The position numbers and the translations under genes are program-made. From contig CAVWMF010000007.1 in assembly GCA_963756025.1 (NCBI GenBank), positions 310,001-374,000 of the forward strand: a DNA stretch of 64,000 nt, in the 5' to 3' direction. The DNA is from Bog-473 sp963756025. Its GTDB lineage: Bacteria > Actinomycetota > Acidimicrobiia > Acidimicrobiales > RAAP-2. Below are positions 15,945 to 24,109 of this stretch, in pieces (position 1 is the first letter of the stretch; each line of letters starts with the position of its first letter). A model generated the notes under the pieces. That model did not search any database. It was not told the origin of the DNA and was given only the letters and a program-made list of their open reading frames with translations.

Positions 15945-17237
15945 TCAACGACCGGCCGGCACGGCGACCGGGGTCGACGTCTGCGTGTAGTCGGCAACGT
16001 ACTTTCCCGCCGTCCTGTGGAGATGGCGGAGCAGGATTTCCTGGTCGTTTAGCGGAAACTGGGTCACCGCGCGTGACTCGATCATCGATTGCGTCGCTTC
16101 GAGGGTGTTCCCGTCCTGTAGGGCGAACTCCTTGAAAGTGACGGCGGCGAGTTCCTGACGGAGGCGCTCGGTGGCGTTCTTGGGCGGTACGAAGTACAGG
16201 GTGCCCTCGAAGATGTGGGTGTTGTGCGACGTCGGCCAGTAGTGGTAGGTCAGGTACCAGCCGGGGGCCCAGACGAGCAACATGAAGTTGGGGAAGAACA
16301 CGAAGGAATCGATACCCCACGCCCGGCTCCGCGCCGGATTGAGACCGGGCGGGAGCTCGTCGAGGCCGTCGATGTCGGGCCGGTCCCACGGTCCGAAAAG
16401 CCCGCTGCGCAGGACTCGCTCGATCGGCTTGACGATGCTCGGATCCTTCGGGGGCGACATGCCGCCCCACGACGAGACCATGCCGTGCGGCCCGTCGATC
16501 CCATAGGAAAGCGCCTCGTACCCGTAACCCTGGAGCTTGCGCGATTCCTCACCGAGCGCCTGCCTCGCGTGCAGAACGGGTGCATGGTAGAACTCGGCGA
16601 AGGCATCGATGAAGAGCTTCCAGTTGCTGCCGACGTTCGCCCGGTATTTGTAGACCTGCGTCATCTCGCCGAATGGATAGCCCTCGAGACCGGCGCCCAA
16701 CTCCCCGAGGTAGTCACCGACGGACGTGGTGTTCTCGGCATCGAGGTTGACGAAGATGAACCCTTGCCAGACTTCGGTTTGTACCGCGACGAGGCCGAAG
16801 TCCGCTTTGTCGAGATCGAAGAATTCCGATTCCTGCTGCACGAAGTTCAGCGCGCCGTCGAGGTCGTAGCGCCAGCCGTGGTACTTGCACGTGAACTGAC
16901 GGCAGGTCCCCCTCGTCTCTTCACGCGGGAAGTCGTTCCAAACGAGCTTGTTGCCCCGATGGCGGCAGATGTTGTGAAACCCCCTGACAAGGCCCTCCTT
17001 GTCCCGCACGATGATCACCGACGTTCCGGCGCACTGAAGTTCCTTCGTGAAGTAACTGCCGGTGCGCGGGACCTCCTCGACCCGGCCGACGTTCAGCCAG
17101 GTCCGGCTGAAGATGGCCTTGCGCTCGAGCTCGTAGAACTCGGGCGAGATCGAATCCTCATAGTTGACCGTGCCCGTACCGAGCTCGGGGTAGTGCTCCG
17201 TCCAGCTCCCCTCCTCTGGCTTGGGGAAGTGCGCCAT
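15945..17237 (-). CDS. Rieske non-heme iron oxygenase, alpha subunit
   Basis: Terminal oxygenase of 430 residues. The Rieske [2Fe-2S] ligands are visible as CRH (NICRHRGNKLVW) and CKYH (TCKYHGWRYDLDG), near residues 85-125. The mononuclear iron site is in LFIDAFAEFYHAPVLH, with two histidines and a downstream acidic ligand expected. It adds dioxygen or hydroxylates a cyclic or aromatic substrate using electrons from a reductase; the KshB-like protein at 11252 shares its upstream palindrome and is the best candidate. It lies upstream of the small protein at 15602. The substrate class (aromatic ring or steroid-like) is not determined. Confidence 0.9.
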   Translation of the reverse strand: MAHFPKPEEGSWTEHYPELGTGTVNYEDSISPEFYELERKAIFSRTWLNVGRVEEVPRTGSYFTKELQCAGTSVIIVRDKEGLVRGFHNICRHRGNKLVWNDFPREETRGTCRQFTCKYHGWRYDLDGALNFVQQESEFFDLDKADFGLVAVQTEVWQGFIFVNLDAENTTSVGDYLGELGAGLEGYPFGEMTQVYKYRANVGSNWKLFIDAFAEFYHAPVLHARQALGEESRKLQGYGYEALSYGIDGPHGMVSSWGGMSPPKDPSIVKPIERVLRSGLFGPWDRPDIDGLDELPPGLNPARSRAWGIDSFVFFPNFMLLVWAPGWYLTYHYWPTSHNTHIFEGTLYFVPPKNATERLRQELAAVTFKEFALQDGNTLEATQSMIESRAVTQFPLNDQEILLRHLHRTAGKYVADYTQTSTPVAVPAGR

Positions 17238-17269
17238 GTGATTCGTCCTCCTGTCGGGGCGGTTGCTGG

Positions 17270-17308
17270 ATGATATCAGTAGTCTCCCCAGAAGAGAAGG
17301 GCATTCTC
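17270..17308 (-). promoter_or_regulatory. Promoter with palindromic operator for Rieske operon
   Basis: Minus strand: palindrome GAGAATGCCCTTCTC (17294-17308). Its downstream arm plus T forms a -35-like TTCTCT (17293-17298), followed after 17 bases by TATCAT (17270-17275), about 33 bases before the Rieske ATG. The same geometry recurs before the P450. Confidence 0.48.
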
Positions 17309-17900
17309 AGAGGAGGTCGTCGTCCAGGGGAATGGCGAAGCTCCGGAAGGCCATGGCCAGGGCGTCGTAGGCGCCGACCGTGAAGACGAGGTCCATCAGT
17401 TGCTCGACGTCGAGTTCGCCCGCCAGCACGTCCCAGGTGGCATCCGTGACCATCGCATCGCTCAGGAGCTCGTCGACGGCACCGATGATGGCTGCCTCGA
17501 GGGGAGACCAACCGGCTGCCTCGGGGCCCTTCTCGATCCGGCCGATCTCCTCGGGCGTGAGGCCGGCGTCGGCGGCCAGCACGACATGCTGCTTCCACTC
17601 GTAGATGGCTTGGCGAACAGTAGCCACCCGGAGGACGAGAATCTCCCGCTGCCGAGGCGACAGCGCCGTGGAAAACAGGATGTGTCCGTTGAAGGTGTTG
17701 AAGGCTTGGGCCAGGGCCGGGTACCGCGCCAGCATGCCGAGCACATTCAAACCCTTCGGCCGGCCGGGTTCTCTGGTGGGGAGCGGATGGCGTGGGTTCG
17801 GCGGTCGGATGGCCGCGAGCGCGGCGCGCATCTCGTCGGGCCATTCGTTCGGGGGGAGCGGCGTGATGCGGGCTCCGCCAGATACCCGGTCCGGGCTCAT
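17307..17900 (-). CDS. Carboxymuconolactone decarboxylase (AhpD-like) family protein
   Basis: 197-residue alpha-helical CMD-fold protein; the usual CMD is near 125, so this is the longer actinobacterial form with an N-terminal extension (ITPLPPNEWPDEM). The core is FNTFNGHILFSTALSPRQREILVLRVATVRQAIYEWKQHV, followed by GLTPEEIGRIEKGP and LVFTVGAYDALAMAFRSF. The redox CxxC of AhpD is absent; the active site, if any, would be the conserved E/H of YEWKQH. Start ATG at 17900 overlaps the stop of a 24-codon leader ORF (ATGA). A close paralog lies at 58052. Both sit next to oxygenase genes, suggesting decarboxylation or an isomerase step, but function is not established. Confidence 0.85.
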   Translation of the reverse strand: MSPDRVSGGARITPLPPNEWPDEMRAALAAIRPPNPRHPLPTREPGRPKGLNVLGMLARYPALAQAFNTFNGHILFSTALSPRQREILVLRVATVRQAIYEWKQHVVLAADAGLTPEEIGRIEKGPEAAGWSPLEAAIIGAVDELLSDAMVTDATWDVLAGELDVEQLMDLVFTVGAYDALAMAFRSFAIPLDDDLL

Positions 17901-17971
17901 CGGATCACCTCTTCCTGTTCGACTGACGCAGCCACGGTGGCGTCGAGCGTCAGCGCGGTCAGCATCGTCAT
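17897..17971 (-). CDS. Possible 24-residue leader peptide before CMD gene
   Basis: Short ORF of 24 codons, MTMLTALTLDATVAASVEQE..., with a strong ribosome site (AAAGGGG) and an ATGA overlap with the CMD start. It is not covered by any larger annotation. It may be translated as a coupling leader, or be a leftover of a deleted gene. No cysteine, proline or repeated codons that would suggest attenuation. Regulatory role unproven. Confidence 0.45.
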   Translation of the reverse strand: MTMLTALTLDATVAASVEQEEVIR

Positions 17972-18023
17972 GTTTTCCCCTTTCACCCGTCTCGTTGGCC
18001 ATCCGAAGAGGGATATTCTTTTG

Positions 18024-18052
18024 ATAGTAGAACAACAATTCCCCAGGCTCAA
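18024..18052 (-). promoter_or_regulatory. Promoter for leader ORF and CMD gene
   Basis: Minus strand: TTGAGC (-35, 18047-18052), 17-base spacer, TACTAT (-10, 18024-18029), 53 bases before the leader ATG. It lies in the 182-bp divergent region before the SnoaL gene. Confidence 0.38.
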
Positions 18053-18153
18053 CCGTGCGCTCCCTTCCCCTCGGGACAACCTGGTCGCGGTTGAGAGCGC
18101 CATCGTCGTTGCCGTTCTGGGAGAACTTGATTATCGTCGCCGGGGTGCTGAAC

Positions 18154-18582
18154 ATGGGCGAACTACCGCATGCGGACATCATCGAACTCGAGCAGCTCCT
18201 CGGCCGCTACGCCGTCGGCATGACCAAGAACGACGTCGATGCAGTGGTCGAGGTCTTCACCCCCGACGGTACCTACAGTGCCTTCGGCGACACGTATCAG
18301 CTCGTGGATTTCCCCGCACTGGTCGAGGCGGCGCCGAAAGGGCTCTTTCTGGTCGGGCCACCGGTCTTCGATCTCGACGGTGACAATGGCCGGGGTGAGC
18401 AGCCGCTCTGCTTTGTCGAACAGCTGACCCACGACATGCGGATCGGTTACTACACGGACACGTATCGCCGCACGGCCGACGGTTGGCGTCTCGCCACCCG
18501 CTCTATGACGTTTCTGCGCAGGAGCGGTGCCCGCGACTCCGGTCGGGCCCATGACCCCACGCGACCCCAGCCCAGCACATGA
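18154..18582 (+). CDS. SnoaL-like / NTF2-fold protein
   Basis: 142-residue NTF2-like protein beginning at ATG 18154 (frame is open upstream without a ribosome site). Helix 1 is ELEQLLGRYAVGMTKNDVDAVVEVFTPDG and the sheet ends RTADGWRLATRSMTF. Paralog of the protein at 623. Its stop overlaps the next dehydrogenase start as ATGA, so it belongs to the acyl-CoA dehydrogenase operon. Isomerase, hydratase or binding roles are all possible for this fold; an Asp or His pair typical of a ketosteroid isomerase was not identified with confidence. Confidence 0.78.
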   Translation: MGELPHADIIELEQLLGRYAVGMTKNDVDAVVEVFTPDGTYSAFGDTYQLVDFPALVEAAPKGLFLVGPPVFDLDGDNGRGEQPLCFVEQLTHDMRIGYYTDTYRRTADGWRLATRSMTFLRRSGARDSGRAHDPTRPQPST

Positions 18583-19733
18583 CCGACGCTGTCGACGCAG
18601 CAACAGGGCTCGACGGCTTTCGCGCATCAGTCGAGTCCTGGCTGGACGACAACCACGACAGACTGGCGCCTGGCTATAGGGGCAATGGGACGCTCGAGGA
18701 GCAGATGGCGCATCTGACCACCGTGAAACGCCTCGCCTACGACGCCGGCTTCATGCGGTGCGGCTGGCCCGAGCGCGTCGGTGGCCTCGGAGGATCGACC
18801 CTCTTGCGCGCCTATCTGGGCGAGGCTCTTACGAGCCGGGACCTCGTCGAACCGGGGCTGTACTCCATGACCGAAGTGCTGGCCCCGACCATGATCGACT
18901 ACGGGGCACCCGAACTGGCCTCGGCCATGGTGCCTGCGCTCCTGCGGGGCGACGAAATGTGGTGCCAGGGGTTCTCGGAGCCCGGCACCGGGAGCAACCT
19001 GGCGTCGCTCTCCTGCCGGGCCGAGCGTAAAGGGGAAGGCTGGCGGGTCACGGGTCAGAAGGTGTGGACCAGCCTGGCCCAGTACGCGCAGCGCTGCATA
19101 CTCCTGACCCGCACAGGGACACCGGAGTCAGCCCACAAGGGGATCACCGCACTTTTCGTCGACATGGATACTCCGGGCGTCACGGTTCGTCCCATCCACG
19201 CCATGCACGGGGCCGCGGAGTTCTCCGAGGTTTTCTTCGACGACGTCGCCGTTCCGTTGGCCCGCACCCTGGGCGAGGTGAACGGTGGTTGGGCCGTCGC
19301 AATGGACCTGCTGCCCTACGAACGCAGCACGGCGCTCTGGCATCGGGGAGCCTTCCTGCACCGGCGGCTGCAGGACCTCGTCGCCGCCGCACCGGTGGGC
19401 ACACTCGAACCGGCGAAGCTCGGCGAGGTCACCCAGCTGCTCTACGCATTCCGGGCCCGTTCCCGGGCGACCCAGCATCGGATGGCGAACAACGAACGTC
19501 TCGGTCCGGAGACCTCCGTCGACAAGATCCTGCTCGCCACCACGGAACAGGCCATTTTCGACCTCGTCGCGGACACGTTGACGCCCGAGATGACGGTGAG
19601 CGACGAACCCGACAGTGCGCGCTGGCGCAGCGACTACCTGTACTCGCGGGCCGCTACGATCTACGGCGGGAGCGCGGAGATTCAGCGCAACATCATCGCC
19701 CGCCGTCTCCTCGACCTCGGGAACGACCTCTGA
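18579..19733 (+). CDS. Acyl-CoA dehydrogenase, large partner of a probable pair
   Basis: FadE-type flavoprotein of 384 residues. Conserved blocks: RCGWPERVGGLGGSTL, CQGFSEPGTGSNLASL, GQKVWTSLAQYAQRCILL and C-terminal YGGSAEIQRNIIARRLL. Begins within the SnoaL stop (ATGA) and its own stop overlaps the next dehydrogenase by one base, as in fadE pairs of mycobacterial sterol catabolism that form alpha2beta2 enzymes. The arginine/glycine-rich end (GSAEIQRN) is the usual FAD-contact motif. Substrate is likely bulky, such as a ring-bearing acyl-CoA, but this is inference from pair organisation. Confidence 0.88.
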   Translation: MTDAVDAATGLDGFRASVESWLDDNHDRLAPGYRGNGTLEEQMAHLTTVKRLAYDAGFMRCGWPERVGGLGGSTLLRAYLGEALTSRDLVEPGLYSMTEVLAPTMIDYGAPELASAMVPALLRGDEMWCQGFSEPGTGSNLASLSCRAERKGEGWRVTGQKVWTSLAQYAQRCILLTRTGTPESAHKGITALFVDMDTPGVTVRPIHAMHGAAEFSEVFFDDVAVPLARTLGEVNGGWAVAMDLLPYERSTALWHRGAFLHRRLQDLVAAAPVGTLEPAKLGEVTQLLYAFRARSRATQHRMANNERLGPETSVDKILLATTEQAIFDLVADTLTPEMTVSDEPDSARWRSDYLYSRAATIYGGSAEIQRNIIARRLLDLGNDL

Positions 19734-20695
19734 TGGACCGCAAGGACCTCGAGCTGTTCGCACGGAGCATCGGCGACGCCACGCAGAGGAACACGGGACG
19801 GTCCCTCGACGCGGCCCTCGAGGAGATCGGGTGGTCTGAGGCGTTGACCATCGAACCGCGCGCCGCTATCGCCACCCTCTTCGAATGCCAGGGTGCCGGC
19901 AACGTCACGTCTTCCGCCCTGGGCCACGTCGTCCTGCACGCCCTCGGGCTGGACGACACACCCGAGGCAGGGGTCGTGCTCCCGGCCATCGGGCAGTGGC
20001 ATCCGCCAGGCACGGTGACCACCCGTGGTCTTCAGGTGCACGGTCTTACCCTGAGCGACCCGCCCGATCGGGAGTACACCCTCGTCATAGCCTCGGCCGG
20101 ACCAGGCGAGAGTGCGTTCGTCGTCCCCACCCCCTCGCTCACGTTCCATCGCGTCGGTGGCATCGATCCTCGCTACGGGTTGTGGCGCGTGGCCGGCGTC
20201 GACATCCACGCGACCAGTGACCTCGGGCTGACCGCCTCCCCGTGGACATCCGCCGTTGCGCTGGCTCGTCTGGCCATCGCGCACGAACTCGTCGGAGCTG
20301 CACGGACCATGCTCGATCTTGCCGGCGAGCACGCATTGGGGCGTGTGCAATTCGGGCGTCCCATCAGCTCGTTCCAAGCCGTCCGTCACCGCCTGGCCGA
20401 GACGCGGGTCGCCATCGACATGGCCGAGGCGATGCTCGACGCCGCCTGGCTCGAGCTGACCGAGGGCACGGCCGCAATGGCAAAGGCGGTGGCCGGTCGA
20501 CAGGCCCGGACCGCCGCTCGCCATTGCCAACAAGTGCTCGCCGGGATCGGCTTCACGACGGAGCATCCGTTGCACCACTCCGTCCAACGGACGATCATCC
20601 TTGACGGCCTGTTCGGGACAGCGGTATCGCTGACCAGAGCCCTCGGAGAGCTGATCATGAGCGTGGGGCATTTGCCACCCCTGCTCCCTCTCTGA
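19733..20695 (+). CDS. Acyl-CoA dehydrogenase, small partner of a probable pair
   Basis: 320-residue acyl-CoA-dehydrogenase-like protein; shorter and more diverged than the upstream one, as expected for the second subunit of a heteromeric FadE. Seen: helical N-terminus ARSIGDATQRNTGRSLDAALEEIGW, beta region with VDIHATSDLGLT, and GRVQFGRPISSFQAVRHRLAETRVAIDMAE (helix G/H region). The C-terminal FAD motif (GGT/SxEIQR) is not conserved; TEHPLHHSVQRTIILD stands there. A one-base overlap TGATG couples it to its partner. Likely structural or half-site subunit; alone it would probably be inactive. Confidence 0.82.
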   Translation: MDRKDLELFARSIGDATQRNTGRSLDAALEEIGWSEALTIEPRAAIATLFECQGAGNVTSSALGHVVLHALGLDDTPEAGVVLPAIGQWHPPGTVTTRGLQVHGLTLSDPPDREYTLVIASAGPGESAFVVPTPSLTFHRVGGIDPRYGLWRVAGVDIHATSDLGLTASPWTSAVALARLAIAHELVGAARTMLDLAGEHALGRVQFGRPISSFQAVRHRLAETRVAIDMAEAMLDAAWLELTEGTAAMAKAVAGRQARTAARHCQQVLAGIGFTTEHPLHHSVQRTIILDGLFGTAVSLTRALGELIMSVGHLPPLLPL

Positions 20696-20885
20696 GCAAT
20701 CAGCTGACCTGGCCACTACTCCGAGTTCGGGTCCGCCCGGACGAGCGCGAACGTGCGCCGGAGTCAAGCGCCGATGTACGAGTGCGCCAGGCCACCCAGG
20801 GGTCAAGGACTCCCTCGTCATCGCTCATGGCCCCAATCATGCTCCGTCCACGACCGCTACGTTGTCGGGCGACAGGGAGGGCGAC

Positions 20886-21680
20886 ATGACAGATGATCTC
20901 GGGGCCGCCGGCCTCAGGTTCGAGCGGGACGGGGTAGTCGGGTGGTGCACGATCGACCGGCCCGAGGCGAGGAATGCGTTCACTCCGGCCATGTACTTCG
21001 GGATCAAGCGGGCGGTCCACCTGGTGAACAACGATCCCGACCTGGAGGCCCTGATCATCACCGGTACCGGCGATGTCTTCGCTCCGGGCGGTGATCTCGG
21101 AGGTCGAACTGGACCCGGTGACCTGCCCGTGCCGGACATCGGGCACGAGATCCTGCCGTTCCTCACCATTCGGGACAGCCGGGCGCCGGTGGTCTCTGCC
21201 GTGAACGGAATCTGCCAGGCCGGCGGGCTCTTGGTCGCCATGATGTCCGACATCGCCGTGGCCAGCGATCGGGCGACCTTCCGGGTTCCTGAGCTCTTGC
21301 GGGGCATTGTCGATGCGACCTATGCAGCCGTCCTGCCGGCCCACGTCGGCATCGCCGTCGCCCGCGATCTCTTGCTCTCGGCACGTCGGTTCGACGCCGA
21401 AGAGGCCGTTCGCCTCGGCGTGATCTCGAGGGTGGTGCCCCACGACGAGCTTCGCCAGGCTGCGATCCAAGCCGTGGGGGAAATCCTCCAAACGGGGCCG
21501 TTGGCGCGCATGCATGTCAAGCGGATGCTCAACGACCGGTACGGGCTGATCGACTACCAGACGATGTTCGCCTCGCTGGCGAGTTCGCCCGAGCCGCGAG
21601 AAGGGATGCAGGCGTTCATGGAGAAGCGTTCACCCGACTGGATCCCGGCCCAGTTCGCGAACGTTGGGCCCAGCCGCTAA
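20886..21680 (+). CDS. Enoyl-CoA hydratase/isomerase
   Basis: Crotonase of 264 residues. ATG at 20886 follows AGGGAGGG. Oxyanion loops are GTGDVFAPGGDLGG and NGICQAGGLLVAMMSDIAVA; the second-half region reads TFRVPELLRGIVDATY, where a hydratase would have a Glu (PELLRG has it). C-terminal helix ends FMEKRSPDWIPAQF. Separated by 190 bp from the dehydrogenase pair, a region with no other gene visible, and followed by a frameshifted hydroxyisobutyrate dehydrogenase-like gene. Together they suggest dehydrogenation, hydration and oxidation of the same intermediate. Confidence 0.87.
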   Translation: MTDDLGAAGLRFERDGVVGWCTIDRPEARNAFTPAMYFGIKRAVHLVNNDPDLEALIITGTGDVFAPGGDLGGRTGPGDLPVPDIGHEILPFLTIRDSRAPVVSAVNGICQAGGLLVAMMSDIAVASDRATFRVPELLRGIVDATYAAVLPAHVGIAVARDLLLSARRFDAEEAVRLGVISRVVPHDELRQAAIQAVGEILQTGPLARMHVKRMLNDRYGLIDYQTMFASLASSPEPREGMQAFMEKRSPDWIPAQFANVGPSR

Positions 21681-21750
21681 CGCCGCACGCGGAACGAGGC
21701 CCTTCCAAGAGTGCGGCTGTGGATGGCGCCGGGAAGATAGCGTCACCGGT

Positions 21751-22661
21751 ATGGGCAGCGGAGATACAGGTACGCGGGTAGCGTTCATCGGCCTCGGTGT
21801 GATGGGCTCCGGTATGGCCGGGCAGCTCCTCGACGCCGGCTTCCCGTTGACCGTTTTCAACCGCAACCGGGCGCGGACGCAACCGTTCGTCGCACGTGGC
21901 GCCCTGCGGGCACCGTCGCCGAGCGCGGCTGCGCGCGACGCCGACGTGATCATTGCCATGGTGGCCGATGACAGTGCGTCGCGGGACGTCTGGCTCGGCG
22001 AACGTGGAGCCTTGGAGGCAGCCAAGCCCGGAGCGGTGCTGATCGAGTGCAGCACGCTCTCCCCGGACTGGATTTGTAGCCTGGCCCAGGCCGTCGAGGC
22101 GCGCGGATGTGCATTCCTCGAAGCCCCGGTGACCGGGAGCAAGGAGCAGGCCTCTGCCGGGAAACTGCTCTTCCTCGTCGGTGGCGCCGCGGAGACGCTG
22201 GACGGCGCCAGGCCCATCCTCGACGCCATGGGTCGCGGGGTCGTGCACCTGGCGCCTTCGGTAGCGGCACCCTCCTCAAGCTTGTGAACAACTTCCTTTG
22301 CGGTGTGCGAGCGGCATCGCTCGCCGAAGCACTTGCGCTCGTCGAGCTCAGCGAGCTCCCCCGCGACACAGCGCTGGCAGTCCTGACCGACGGCGCGCCG
22401 GGCAACCCGTTGGTCAAGATGCTCTCCACCCGAATGGCATCGAGCGACGACACCGTGCACTTCGAGCTTGACCTCATGCGCAAGGACTTGGCGTACTGCA
22501 TCGCCACGGGGCGGGCGATGGGCATCCGGCTCGACACCGCGCTAGCGGCACTGCGGGAGTTCGACCGCGCCAGCGCGACCGGTTTTGGTTCCAAGGACCT
22601 CTCCGCCGTCGTGGAGTCAGTCCGGAAGGCCGCACCGACGGCCCGAGGCAGGCTTCTATGA
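21751..22661 (+). pseudogene. 3-hydroxyisobutyrate dehydrogenase-like gene, frameshifted
   Basis: NAD-dependent beta-hydroxyacid dehydrogenase of about 303 residues if restored. N-terminal GLGVMGSGMAGQLLDAGF is the Rossmann motif; EAPVTGSKEQASAGKL carries the substrate-site serine/lysine region. The frame changes near 22256-22261 (CCTTCGGT), where one missing base joins GRGVVHL to PFGSGTLLKLVNNFLCGV; the conserved K in KLVNN is catalytic. The rest (KDLAYCIATGRAMGI) is the helical C-terminal domain. As read it would be truncated. A remnant of a second homolog lies at 15179. Confidence 0.78.
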
Positions 22662-22682
22662 CCCAGGCCCCCTCGCCGCCTT

Positions 22683-23918
22683 TTATGCCTTGGCGCCTTT
22701 GACCAGAGTGCCGCACGCATTGACGACGGGATCAAAGTTCTTGCCTTTGATCTCGAGTATCGGCCCACAGGCCTTCGTCGGGAACATCCCCAAGGTACCG
22801 AAGTGACTGAAGTTGATCGGAGTCGTGACCAAGCCTTCGACGGTGTAGTTCGAAACCTGGCGCATCTTCGAGATGAACTCCGAGCGAGTCGGATTGGGCC
22901 CGGCGAGTTCCAGTCCCTTGATCATCGCGTCAGCGGCCATGTACGAGTAGTCAATATTTTGATTGGGAATACCCCCCGCAAAGGACGTGTATTTCTTGAG
23001 CCTGCTGAGAAAGAGATTGACCGCAGGCGGCAAATTCTCCCCAAGGACGTTGAAGACAGGCGCCCCTGTATATGTACCCTGCATCGCGTCCAGAGCCGTG
23101 GGCTGATTGAGAAGTGACTGATCGTAGGAGGAAGCACAAACCAACTTGATCTTCAGGTCGGCCTGCTTGAGGTCCTCGGCGAGCGAGATGCAGGTTGAAA
23201 GGACGCTGAGGACCTCAACCCCGTTGCAACCCAAGTTTTTCATCTGGAGCACCGTCGGATTCAGATCGCCGCTGCTGGGGAGCAGGGCGTCGAGGCATTT
23301 GCTGACGCCGGCAGACTTTGCTTGCTCAAAGATCGTATTGGCCGCGTCAATCGCTGCGGGAACGTTGAAGACAACCTGGGCCAGCTTGGTGATGTGGAGG
23401 GCTTTGAATTCCGACTGGGTGGTGCTGTAGGTGTAGTAATAACCGTTGATCGGAGTGACGGCGTAAATGGGGCCTAAGCCGAACATGTTGGTATTCGGCT
23501 GCGTGCCCCATTCCGGCCCGTCGACGGCGGCGCCCACAACGGGCACCCCCTTGTCGTGGAGGTAGGCGGACGACCCGAACGCCTCTGAGTTGACCTGAAG
23601 AATGCCAAAGACACCTTTGCTCACCAAAACGTGGGCGGCCGTCGAATTGCCGCTCGGCGTGGACGTGCCGTCTTCAGCCACGAGCTCCAGCTTGTGTCCG
23701 TCCACCCCTCCGGCGGCGTTCTGCGCGTCGATCCGCGCCTGTGCGCCATCAGTGGCACCGACATAGTTCGACGACGCTGCGCCGGTTTGGTCGGAAATTA
23801 TGCCGATGAGGATGGGTGCTTTCGACCCGCTGGCCGATGCGGGCCCAGCGGCGAGCACACTGATTGCCCCTGCCAATGAGAGCATCGCCACAGCGATGCG
23901 TACCGACCTTGTCTTCAC
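22683..23918 (-). CDS. ABC transporter substrate-binding protein, LivK type
   Basis: Second branched-chain amino-acid-type binding protein, 411 residues from the GTG at 23918, chosen for GGGGGG just ahead (the frame is open to 24119). Signal peptide: GVKTRSVRIAVAMLSLAGAISVLAAGPASA, then mature ILIGIISDQTGAASSN. Conserved GGVDGHKLELVAEDGTSTPSGN and the hinge near KGVPVVGAAVDGPEWG are present. No adjacent permease or ATPase. It is downstream of the CaiB-like gene on the same strand, with a hairpin at 24038 between them. It is more like the third binding protein (38650) than the first, sharing a GPEWG-type turn. Confidence 0.87.
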   Translation of the reverse strand: MKTRSVRIAVAMLSLAGAISVLAAGPASASGSKAPILIGIISDQTGAASSNYVGATDGAQARIDAQNAAGGVDGHKLELVAEDGTSTPSGNSTAAHVLVSKGVFGILQVNSEAFGSSAYLHDKGVPVVGAAVDGPEWGTQPNTNMFGLGPIYAVTPINGYYYTYSTTQSEFKALHITKLAQVVFNVPAAIDAANTIFEQAKSAGVSKCLDALLPSSGDLNPTVLQMKNLGCNGVEVLSVLSTCISLAEDLKQADLKIKLVCASSYDQSLLNQPTALDAMQGTYTGAPVFNVLGENLPPAVNLFLSRLKKYTSFAGGIPNQNIDYSYMAADAMIKGLELAGPNPTRSEFISKMRQVSNYTVEGLVTTPINFSHFGTLGMFPTKACGPILEIKGKNFDPVVNACGTLVKGAKA

Positions 23919-24037
23919 GCCAACCCCCCGACTGTCGTGATGAATTTGTAGCACTGATAGTTGCTGACCGCAACGCAAGTGGCCCAAATCTTTGACTGCT
24001 CGCCGGGACCTCCTGCAGAGAAGCGAACTCCACATTT

Positions 24038-24056
24038 CCAGCGTCGCTGACGCTGG
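24038..24056. terminator. Perfect hairpin downstream of CaiB-like gene
   Basis: Eight-bp perfect stem CCAGCGTC/GACGCTGG with a three-base loop, 54 bases past the stop of the minus-strand CoA-transferase gene and before the binding protein gene. No poly-T follows; likely a terminator or mRNA-stabilising hairpin. Confidence 0.4.
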
Positions 24057-24109
24057 CCCCAAGCCCCTGGAGCGTGCCGAGGTGTCTCTGCGACTATCCG
24101 ATCCCGACG

